7,921 nt of DNA. It comes from Flavobacteriales bacterium (GTDB lineage: Bacteria; Bacteroidota; Bacteroidia; Flavobacteriales_F; PHOS-HE28). This document shows positions 1-5,643 of this stretch, piece by piece. The notes beneath the pieces are model-generated. The model did not search any database, was not told the origin of the DNA, and saw only the letters and a program-made list of their open reading frames with translations. The position numbers and the translations under genes are program-made. How positions within the stretch are numbered: position 1 is the stretch's first letter; each line of letters starts with the position of its first letter. Where the stretch lies: positions 2,363 to 10,283 of the forward strand of contig JAGQVR010000093.1 in the NCBI GenBank assembly GCA_020437875.1. Direction: 5' to 3'.

Positions 1-264
1 CGTTTCGCGCGCCGGAACGTCCGCATCGACCTGATGCAGAACAGTGCTGTGGCATTCACCGTGGCCATCGAGGACACGCCACGTTCCAGGCAGCTGATCG
101 GGGAACTGCGCGAGGAGTATGAGGTCTTGTACAACGAGGGTTGCGAGCTGCTCACCGTGCGCCACTTCGACGAACCGACCCTGGGTGTTCTCACGGCGGG
201 CAAGCAGGTCCTGGTCGAGCAGCGGAGCCGCGTCACGGCGCGGTACGTGCTGAAGGCGATGTGA
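1..264 (+). CDS. Aspartate kinase, C-terminal part (5' end outside window)
   Basis: This is the last 87 codons of an open frame that runs in from the left edge and stops at TGA 262-264. The protein would phosphorylate L-aspartate to aspartyl-phosphate, the first step towards lysine, methionine and threonine, in the cytoplasm. What is visible is the C-terminal ACT regulatory region: an IDLMQNSAVAFTV segment, then ELLTVRH and a tail with VLVEQRSR and TARYVLK, which I recognise from monofunctional aspartokinases of Bacteroidota. The catalytic N-terminal kinase domain lies outside the window, so activity and allosteric type cannot be judged. The frame ends right after the ACT region, which argues against a bifunctional aspartokinase-homoserine dehydrogenase with the usual kinase-first order. 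An ATG at 34 is internal and is not the real start. The next gene follows after 20 bases on the same strand. Confidence 0.88.
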   Translation, partial: RFARRNVRIDLMQNSAVAFTVAIEDTPRSRQLIGELREEYEVLYNEGCELLTVRHFDEPTLGVLTAGKQVLVEQRSRVTARYVLKAM

Positions 265-272
265 AGGGCGAT

Positions 273-283
273 TAGCTTCGCGC
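273..283 (+). promoter_or_regulatory. Candidate -7 promoter element before the HPt gene
   Basis: The element TAGCTTCGCGC lies 1 base before the ATG at 285. Its first eight bases differ at one position from TAnnTTTG, the -7 box known for the Bacteroidota primary sigma factor. The same 11 bases occur upstream of mgtE on the other strand. If it is a real -7 box, transcription would start at or within a few bases of the start codon, giving a leaderless or nearly leaderless mRNA. I see no clear TTG -33 box at the right distance, so this is a candidate only. Confidence 0.4.
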
Positions 284-284
284 C

Positions 285-1316
285 ATGCTGCGCACCGCGC
301 TCTTTCTGATCCTGCTGCATGCGTCCACCGGGGCCATGGCCATTACCAACGCTGCGCAGCGCGATAGTGTGCGCCTTCGCATCGTCACGTTAAAGGCCGA
401 GCTCCTTGCCTTGGACTCGGCAGGAAGGCTGGCTGAAGCGGTCAGCACCCGGTTGAAGATCGCTGAACTCGTCCCGCGGAAGGAGGGCATCTCCTACCTG
501 ACCGATGCCGCCGCCCTTGCTGATTCGCTCGGTGACCCGGAATTGGGCATCGAGGTCCGAAGTCGCTTGCTTCAGCAGCTGCGGGAGGCGGGTGACAGCA
601 AGCGGGCCCTGCAGGAAGCCACGCGCATCATCGAACTGGAGCGGGCGCTCGCCACTTCGGAGGGGGAGCGTCATCTACACGCCATGGATGACCTGGTGCG
701 GGCTGGCCGACAGGAAAAGGACAGTCTGGTCACCGTTTCAGATGCGGCACGTCGCGATGCCGAAGGCCGGGTGAACGACGCGCGCGAGAACGCGGAGCTG
801 TGGATGTACATCGCCTTGGGAACGATCGCCATCGCCCTCGTTGCCGTGGTGCTCATCGTGCTCATGAACGGTCGGGCGTTGCGTCGCCAGCGCACCGAGA
901 TCGCCGGTCTGCGCGCGGATCTGAACGCCTGGGTCGAGCGGTCACAGAACAGGGTCAGGGAGTCGGTGGCCGCCGTGCCAACCGTGGACCCGATACCTCC
1001 GGTCGCACCGCCATCGCCCATCGTCACGGAAGTTCCTTCGGAGGCCCCGGTGGAGGATCCCATGGTGCTGGCCTTCTTCCGCAAGCAGGCGCCGGAAAGA
1101 CTCACCACGTTGCGTGATGCGCGTTCCCGTGGCGATCATGAGAAGGTGCAGCGGGTGGTGCACAGCCTGAAACCGCAGTTGGTCAGCTTGGAGCCCGGAC
1201 TGGTGGAGCTCTGCGCTCGCATCACCGCCTCGGGAGCACATGATCGACCTGATCGGTGGAATGCGGATCTCGATGCCTTGATGTCCGCCGTGGAACGTCT
1301 GCTCGCCAACGGTTAA
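285..1316 (+). CDS. Membrane-anchored protein with C-terminal HPt-like domain
   Basis: The 343-residue protein has four visible parts. Residues 1-19 are a signal peptide ending in AMA. Residues 20-172 are a charged, helical, probably periplasmic region with short TPR-like helix pairs (about 40-120) and a likely coiled coil (about 140-170). Residues 173-194 are a strong transmembrane helix, followed by basic residues (RALRRQR) that place the rest in the cytoplasm. After a second helical stretch and a proline-rich linker (231-256), residues 258-341 look like a four-helix HPt domain with the motif HSLKP. His293 would be the phosphorylated residue and Lys296 the conserved lysine. HPt domains relay phosphate between receiver domains in phosphorelays; no kinase or receiver domain is present here, so partners would be in trans. 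The glycine usually found ten residues after the histidine is Glu303. The architecture resembles Bacteroidota TPR sensor kinases with the kinase replaced by HPt, and that comparison is an inference. Alternative: a degenerate HPt fold without phosphotransfer. Confidence 0.68.
   Translation: MLRTALFLILLHASTGAMAITNAAQRDSVRLRIVTLKAELLALDSAGRLAEAVSTRLKIAELVPRKEGISYLTDAAALADSLGDPELGIEVRSRLLQQLREAGDSKRALQEATRIIELERALATSEGERHLHAMDDLVRAGRQEKDSLVTVSDAARRDAEGRVNDARENAELWMYIALGTIAIALVAVVLIVLMNGRALRRQRTEIAGLRADLNAWVERSQNRVRESVAAVPTVDPIPPVAPPSPIVTEVPSEAPVEDPMVLAFFRKQAPERLTTLRDARSRGDHEKVQRVVHSLKPQLVSLEPGLVELCARITASGAHDRPDRWNADLDALMSAVERLLANG
1313..1316. other. Overlapping stop codons of convergent genes
   Basis: The TTAA here holds the TAA stop of the + strand HPt gene (1314-1316) and the TAA stop of the - strand phosphodiesterase gene (1313-1315). 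The two genes therefore overlap by four bases, and no intergenic space exists for a conventional terminator. Any transcription stop must lie inside the facing coding region or depend on Rho. Confidence 0.95.
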
Positions 1317-2209
1317 TCCCGCCGTTCCACGATGGTGATCGCCCTTTCCGGGTAGTCGGTGATGATGCCGTCCACACCGAGGTCGAGCATCCGGCGGATG
1401 TCGGCAGGTTCATTCACAGTCCACACCACCAATTCCATCTCCCGTTCACGAACGGAGTCCAGCAGGGCCTTGTCGGCAAGGCTGAAGTGCGGGCTGTAAA
1501 CGGCGGGCACGAAGGTGAGCCGCGCGAGTTGTTCGTTCAGGCCGGCCTTGTCCTCCACGAGGTAGGCGAGGGGGATGTCGTCGCGTTCTGTGTGGAACAC
1601 CTCGAGGATGGCCGGGTCGAAGGACTGGATGAGGCAGCGGTCCGTGATCCCCAGGTTGTCGAGCTCGGCGATAACGGCCAGGGCGAAGGCGCGCGGTTCG
1701 GGTTGGTAGGTGCCGTACAGCGTCGGGTCGCTCTTCACCTCGATATTGAACGAGGGCGGCGCCACCCCGCTCAACAAGGCATGGTCATCCACCACGGACA
1801 CCACCTGTTTCAGGGAAGGCTTGAATGTCGCCCGCGCATCCCGATCCGGATGATCGGGATCCTCCAAGGAACCGCAGTCGAAACGCCGGATCTCCGAAAC
1901 GGTCATTTCGTAGATGTTGAAGGTGCGCTCCACTTCCATCGGGATACCTGAACCATCTGGCGTGAGGCACATGTCGTGGCGCATCCATGGTTCGTGGGAT
2001 ACGATCAGCTCACCATCCTTGCTCATCACCACGTCCATTTCGAGGAAGTCGCATCCGAGCTCGGTGGCCTTGAGGAAGGCGGGAATGCTGTTCTCCGGCA
2101 GCATCCCACGACAGCCCCGGTGGCCATGGATGTCCGGGTGAAGGTTCTTCTGGGGCATGCAGGAGGAGAGCGTGAGGGTGAGGAGCACGAAAAGCTCAGG
2201 ACGTGGCAT
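1313..2209 (-). CDS. Glycerophosphodiester phosphodiesterase, lipoprotein
   Basis: The 298-residue enzyme would hydrolyse glycerophosphodiesters to glycerol 3-phosphate and an alcohol, salvaging phospholipid breakdown products at the cell envelope. The N-terminus is a lipoprotein signal: a hydrophobic stretch followed by LSSC, with Cys17 as the lipidated residue. The GDPD TIM-barrel follows: HGHRGCRG (His30, Arg31), PEN (Glu39), LEMDV (Glu57, Asp59), SHE (His72), IEVK (Glu157, Lys159), QSFD (about 195-198) and the C-terminal VVWTVNE and DGIITDYPE motifs. The family's catalytic His, metal-binding Glu/Asp and second His are all in place. I chose the ATG at 2207-2209 because it gives a complete lipobox; the frame is open further upstream, but that stretch lies inside the dehydrogenase gene and does not look like a signal. 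The start overlaps the end of the dehydrogenase gene by 14 bases, so it is probably the last gene of the operon. No Shine-Dalgarno is visible. The exact substrate is not shown by the sequence. Confidence 0.92.
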   Translation of the reverse strand: MPRPELFVLLTLTLSSCMPQKNLHPDIHGHRGCRGMLPENSIPAFLKATELGCDFLEMDVVMSKDGELIVSHEPWMRHDMCLTPDGSGIPMEVERTFNIYEMTVSEIRRFDCGSLEDPDHPDRDARATFKPSLKQVVSVVDDHALLSGVAPPSFNIEVKSDPTLYGTYQPEPRAFALAVIAELDNLGITDRCLIQSFDPAILEVFHTERDDIPLAYLVEDKAGLNEQLARLTFVPAVYSPHFSLADKALLDSVREREMELVVWTVNEPADIRRMLDLGVDGIITDYPERAITIVERRD

Positions 2210-3143
2210 GCGGGAAGTGATGAAGGATCTTCGTGGCAAGCACCTCGGCCATCCGGACCTTGCCTTCATGGGTAACGCCGGCGATGTGGGGCGTGAGGAT
2301 GACGCGGTCATGCGCCAGCAGGCGTGCAAGGGTGTTGGGGTCGGAGGAGGGGTCGAGTCCTTCGAGCGTTGGCCGCTCGAATTCGAGCACATCCAGGCCG
2401 GCGGCGATCACACGACCATCGTCCATTGCATCGAGCAGTGCCTTCGTATGCACGACACCGCCGCGCGACGTGTTGATGAACCAGACGGGTTTCTTCAGAC
2501 TATGGAGGAAGGTGTCGTCCACGTAATGTGCCGTCTCCCCGTTCAACGGAAGATGGAGGCTGATCACATCGCTCTCCCGCATAACCTGTTCAAGACCGCA
2601 TTCCTCGATGCCCGCGCGGCTGAAGCCATGGCGGTACTTGTCATGTCCGAGCACCCGCACACCGAAACCGCGCAGCTTCTCCGCGAAGGCACTTCCCATC
2701 TGCCCGAAGCCGATGATGCCGACGGTCTTGCCACGCAGGTCCGTTCCACGCAGGGCCTCCCGGGGCCATAGGCCCGAGCGCACCGATGCGTTGGCGGGGA
2801 TCAGCATCTTCATCAGTGCGAGCAGCAACAGCACACAGCTTTCACCCACGCCATCGCGGTTCCCCTCCGGGGAGTTGAGAACGCGGATGCCCTTCCGATG
2901 ACAATGCGCCACATCGATGTTCTCGAGTCCTGCCCCCACCCGTCCGATGAAACGCAGACCCGGTGAACGGTCGATCCGTTCAGCGTCGATCACCGAACTG
3001 CGCACTACGAGACCTTGGCACCGGTCCATTTCGGACGCGCGTTCCTCGGGGGACAGGCTGTGCAGTGACACGATAGCATGCCCGGCGCGACGCAGGCGAT
3101 CGGAGATGATGGCATGCACGGGGTCCACGATGCCGATGCGCAT
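2196..3143 (-). CDS. D-2-hydroxyacid dehydrogenase, short SerA type
   Basis: The 315-residue NAD-dependent cytoplasmic enzyme belongs to the D-isomer-specific 2-hydroxyacid dehydrogenases; the most likely reaction is oxidation of 3-phosphoglycerate, the first step of serine biosynthesis. The substrate-binding half holds GRVGAGLENID (68-77) and NSPEGNRDGVGE (90-101). The Rossmann fold has GFGQMG (145-150), with Asp168 at the end of the second strand favouring NAD over NADP. The catalytic trio is Arg227 (TSRGG), Glu256 (DVLEFE) and His286 (TPHIAG). There is no C-terminal ACT or ASB regulatory domain, unlike the longer SerA of E. coli or M. tuberculosis. The start at 3141-3143 gives the typical MRIGIVD beginning and lies 2 bases after the mgtE stop, so translation is likely coupled. 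No serC is present in the window, so glyoxylate or hydroxypyruvate reductase or another member of the family cannot be excluded; the gene symbol is left blank for that reason. Confidence 0.87.
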   Translation of the reverse strand: MRIGIVDPVHAIISDRLRRAGHAIVSLHSLSPEERASEMDRCQGLVVRSSVIDAERIDRSPGLRFIGRVGAGLENIDVAHCHRKGIRVLNSPEGNRDGVGESCVLLLLALMKMLIPANASVRSGLWPREALRGTDLRGKTVGIIGFGQMGSAFAEKLRGFGVRVLGHDKYRHGFSRAGIEECGLEQVMRESDVISLHLPLNGETAHYVDDTFLHSLKKPVWFINTSRGGVVHTKALLDAMDDGRVIAAGLDVLEFERPTLEGLDPSSDPNTLARLLAHDRVILTPHIAGVTHEGKVRMAEVLATKILHHFPHATS

Positions 3144-3145
3144 GG

Positions 3146-4513
3146 TCAGGTGAGGATGCCGTACATCAGGTGTCCCACGGTGAAGTAGGTGAGCAGCCCG
3201 AAGATGTCGTTGAGCGTGGTGACGAAGGGTCCGGTGGCCAGCGCGGGATCCACTTTCAAGCGGTCCAATAGCAGGGGGATCACCGTGCCGAACATGGCTG
3301 CGGTCAGGATCACCGTGAAGAGCGCGATGCTCACGGTGTAGGTCAATGCCTGTGTCTGTTCGAGCGCGAAGTTGATGGCGAAGATGGCCGCCCCGCAGAC
3401 CAGGGCGGTCAACAGGGCCACGCGCAGTTCCTTCCACATGCGCGGTGCGAGCTTCACGTTGCCCATGCTGCCCGAGGCGAGTCCCTGCACCACGATGGCG
3501 GAGGATTGCACCCCCACGTTCCCGGCGGTCGCAGCGATCAGGGGCATGAAGAAGGCCATGGTGGGATCGATGCGCAGCTGACCCTCGTATTGTGCGATGA
3601 TGCGGGAGGTGATGATACCACCGGCAAGGCCGATGAGCAACCAGGGAAGCCGGGCGCGCACCTGCACGATGGGGCTGTCCGTGGCATCCACGTCCTCGCT
3701 GATACCGCTGGCGAGCTGGTAGTCCTCCGAGGCCTCGTCGCTCATCACGTCCATCACGTCATCGAAGGTGATGCGACCCACGAGGATGCCGTTCTTGTCC
3801 ACCACGGGAAGCACCACCACATCGTACTTCCTCATCCGGTTCACCACTTCCTCCACGTCGGAGTCAGTGGTCACGGAGAAGACCTCCTCCTCGGCGATGT
3901 GCTTGATCAGCGTGCGCGTGCTTTCGGCGCTGAAGAGCAGTTCCTTCAAGGGAAGGATCCCGCACAGCCGCTCGTCCTTGTCCACCACGTAGATGGTGTA
4001 CACATGGTCCACCTCCTGGGCCTGACGGCGCATCTCAACGATGGCGCGGGCCACGGTCCAGTCGGTGCGCACGCTCACCAGTTCCTTCGCCATCAGCGCA
4101 CCGGCCGTGCCTTCCGCATAGGTCAGCAGTTCCTCGATGTCCTCCCGGTGCTCCGGGTCGTCGAGCAGGGCGATGACCTCGCGCTTCTTGTCCTCGCTCA
4201 GGTCGGCGATCACGTCCGCCGCATCGTCCGTGTCGATGTGCTCGAGCACGTCCTCCGCGATCTCCCGGCTGGTGAGCGAGTTCAGCAGGTCCTCGCGCAG
4301 GTCCTCGTGCAGTTCGAGCAGGACCTCGGCAGCCAGCTCACTGTCCAGCAGCCGGTACACGTACACGGCCTCCTCCAGATGCAGGTTGTCGATGATCGCA
4401 CCGATGTCAGCGGGGTGCAGGTCGGCGAGCAGGGCCTGTATGGCGGAATCGCGCCCCTGCGCCACATCGGCGCGGAGGGCGTCCAGCTGGGGGCGGGTGA
4501 GCTCGACGGACAT
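3146..4513 (-). CDS. mgtE: Magnesium transporter MgtE
   Basis: The 455-residue inner-membrane protein is a Mg2+ channel/transporter of the MgtE (SLC41-like) family, gated by cytoplasmic Mg2+. Domain order is complete. The N-terminal superhelical MgtE_N domain covers about 20-135, with LHPADIG at 32-38. Two CBS domains follow at about 140-203 and 205-262, and then an acidic connecting helix leads to five membrane segments at about 289-308, 318-345, 363-386, 391-416 and 427-453. The pore signature P-x9-GN-x3-Q is present around 324-336 (MPLIAATAGNVGVQ). Asp436 in TLNDIFG of the last segment is the likely counterpart of the ion-selecting Asp432 of Thermus MgtE (inference). The length is typical. 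The gene lies 57 bases after rsmA and 2 bases before the dehydrogenase. An AGGA at 4526-4529 on the - strand is 12 bases from the ATG, a little far for a strong ribosome site. The gap is too short for a Mg2+-sensing M-box riboswitch. Confidence 0.96.
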   Translation of the reverse strand: MSVELTRPQLDALRADVAQGRDSAIQALLADLHPADIGAIIDNLHLEEAVYVYRLLDSELAAEVLLELHEDLREDLLNSLTSREIAEDVLEHIDTDDAADVIADLSEDKKREVIALLDDPEHREDIEELLTYAEGTAGALMAKELVSVRTDWTVARAIVEMRRQAQEVDHVYTIYVVDKDERLCGILPLKELLFSAESTRTLIKHIAEEEVFSVTTDSDVEEVVNRMRKYDVVVLPVVDKNGILVGRITFDDVMDVMSDEASEDYQLASGISEDVDATDSPIVQVRARLPWLLIGLAGGIITSRIIAQYEGQLRIDPTMAFFMPLIAATAGNVGVQSSAIVVQGLASGSMGNVKLAPRMWKELRVALLTALVCGAAIFAINFALEQTQALTYTVSIALFTVILTAAMFGTVIPLLLDRLKVDPALATGPFVTTLNDIFGLLTYFTVGHLMYGILT

Positions 4514-4570
4514 GGGTCTGACCGGTCCTTTTCGGGGCCGCGCGAAGCTACGAAGACCGTGGAGCGGTGG
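4514..4570. other. 57-base gap between rsmA and mgtE
   Basis: This is the longest non-coding stretch of the window. Read on the - strand it holds a promoter-like element (4540-4550), an AGGA and a perfect 8-base palindrome GACCGGTC (4520-4527) six bases before the mgtE start. I see no strong hairpin followed by a T run, hence no clear intrinsic terminator for rsmA. Confidence 0.6.
4540..4550 (-). promoter_or_regulatory. Candidate -7 promoter element before mgtE
   Basis: Read on the - strand, 4550 to 4540 is TAGCTTCGCGC, identical over 11 bases to the element before the HPt gene at 273-283. TAGCTTCG differs at one position from the Bacteroidota -7 consensus TAnnTTTG. It would start an mRNA about 25-30 bases before the mgtE ATG and allow mgtE, the dehydrogenase and the phosphodiesterase to be expressed apart from rsmA. 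No convincing -33 TTG is visible. Confidence 0.38.
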
Positions 4571-5335
4571 CTAGCCCTGGCTGGCGAGCGTGAGCTGGAT
4601 GAAGTCCTGCACCGAGAGCTGCTCGGCGCGTTCACCTCCGTAGGGGGCGGGAACGCCATGCTCCAGTCCGGGGAAGCCTTTCAAGGCGTTGTTCAAGGTC
4701 TTCCGGCGCTGGTTGAAGGCTGCTTTGACCAGGCGTGTGAAGCGGGCTTCATCACATGGCATCGTCATCACCGCGTTGCGCTTCATCCGCATCACGGCAC
4801 TGCGCACTTCAGGTGGTGGAATGAAGGCCTCGCTCTCCACGGTGAACAACATCTCCATGTCGTACCAGACCTGGGCGAGCACGCTGGTGATGCCGTAGGT
4901 GCGGCTGCCCGGGCCGGTGCAGATCCGGTCGGCCACCTCCTTCTGGAACATCCCGACCATCTCGGGGAAGCGGTCGCGGTGCTCGAGGATCTTGAAGACG
5001 ATCTGCGTGCTGATGTTGTAAGGGAAGTTGCCGATCACGGCGATCGGGCCGCTGGTCACGGAGTCGGGGTCCATGCGCAGGAAATCGCTCTCACGCACCT
5101 CCACTTCGGGGTATTCCTCTTCGAGATAGCGCACGGATTCGGTGTCCACCTCATAGCAGACCAGCTTCGTACCGGGTCGATGAACGAGGTGCCGTGTGAG
5201 CGCGCCGGTGCCGGGTCCCACTTCGATCACGTGGTGGTATCCCCCGTGGCCGGTCAGGCTTTCCGCGATCCGCTGGGCGATGGCGTCCTCCTTCAGGAAG
5301 TGCTGGCCCAGATGCTTCTTCGCGCGAACGTGCAT
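4571..5335 (-). CDS. rsmA: 16S rRNA dimethyladenosine transferase RsmA/KsgA
   Basis: The 254-residue cytoplasmic enzyme dimethylates two adjacent adenines (A1518 and A1519, E. coli numbering) in the helix 45 loop of 16S rRNA, using S-adenosylmethionine, late in 30S assembly. All family motifs are visible: KKHLGQHFL at 6-14, the SAM-binding motif I EVGPGTGALT at 38-47, Glu62 in YEVD for the ribose of SAM, the catalytic motif IV as NFPYNIS at 103-109 (NFPY instead of NLPY, which I believe is common in Bacteroidota), FIPPPEVRSAV at 171-181 and FNQRRKTLNNAL at 207-218. The length is normal to slightly short. The ATG at 5333-5335 shares one base with the TGA of the DUF4286 gene (TGATG on the - strand), so translation is almost certainly coupled. 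The stop is TAG. Confidence 0.97.
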   Translation of the reverse strand: MHVRAKKHLGQHFLKEDAIAQRIAESLTGHGGYHHVIEVGPGTGALTRHLVHRPGTKLVCYEVDTESVRYLEEEYPEVEVRESDFLRMDPDSVTSGPIAVIGNFPYNISTQIVFKILEHRDRFPEMVGMFQKEVADRICTGPGSRTYGITSVLAQVWYDMEMLFTVESEAFIPPPEVRSAVMRMKRNAVMTMPCDEARFTRLVKAAFNQRRKTLNNALKGFPGLEHGVPAPYGGERAEQLSVQDFIQLTLASQG

Positions 5336-5643
5336 CAGCTGGTGTGCAATACCTCCAGCAGGGTCCGGAAGGCTGCGAACCTGCCGCCGTAATGCTTCTG
5401 CGTCTCTGCCTGCAGCCGCGGCGCATGTTCCAGCCGATAGCGCTCGTACGTGGCCATGTCGGCACAGGTGTACTGCACGGCGTAGGTCACCCCGCCCTCA
5501 TCCTCGGCGAGCACCCGGCAGAGGCGGCAGTCGAGGAAGAGTCCGGTCGCCATCACATCGGGGATGTGCACCTCCTTCATCCAAGCGAGCCACTCCTGGT
5601 GCGCATCGGTGTCCACGTTCAGCGTGACGTTGTATATGATCAT
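5335..5643 (-). CDS. DUF4286 family protein
   Basis: The 102-residue protein starts MIIYNVTLNVD and continues with an EWLAWMKEVHIPDVMATGLF-type segment and a QYTCADMATYERY segment. I recognise this pattern as the DUF4286 family, small proteins found largely in Bacteroidota. The family has no established function that I know of. The sequence suggests an alpha/beta fold of the dimeric ferredoxin-like (EthD or antibiotic monooxygenase-like) kind: a first strand, a helix around WLAWMKEVHI, further strands around CRLCRVLA and VTYAVQYT, and a last helix. His26 in the VHIPDVM segment sits where such families often have a conserved histidine (inference). It overlaps the TPR gene upstream by 4 bases (ATGA) and rsmA downstream by 1 base, so it is translated with both. 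No signal or membrane segment is present. Confidence 0.85.
   Translation of the reverse strand: MIIYNVTLNVDTDAHQEWLAWMKEVHIPDVMATGLFLDCRLCRVLAEDEGGVTYAVQYTCADMATYERYRLEHAPRLQAETQKHYGGRFAAFRTLLEVLHTS

Noticed and set aside
671..1241. - strand open frames at 671-1108 and 942-1241 opposite the HPt gene
   Set aside because: Low-complexity Ser/Thr/Arg-rich or His-rich products; the + strand frame has a signal peptide, membrane helix and HPt motif instead.
1256..1951. + strand open frame of 231 codons opposite the phosphodiesterase
   Set aside because: It is antisense to a gene with full GDPD motifs, and its product has no recognisable feature.
2210..2392. Longer N-terminus of the phosphodiesterase from an upstream ATG
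   Set aside because: The added 61 residues lie within the dehydrogenase gene, have out-of-frame composition and would bury the lipoprotein signal.
2157..2771. + strand open frame opposite the dehydrogenase
   Set aside because: It is antisense to a gene with intact NAD-binding and catalytic motifs, with shadow-type composition.
3144..3437. Longer N-terminus of the dehydrogenase from an upstream ATG
   Set aside because: The added 98 residues lie within the mgtE 3' end and are Arg/His-rich shadow sequence; MRIGIVD is the family-like start.
4514..4570. M-box or other Mg2+ riboswitch before mgtE
   Set aside because: The gap is only 57 bases, too short for an M-box, and shows no matching structure.
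3506..5392. Long + strand open frame of 628 codons opposite mgtE and rsmA
   Set aside because: It lies exactly antisense to two well-recognised genes; its histidine- and valine-rich product is the usual mirror image of GC-rich coding sequence and shows no domain.
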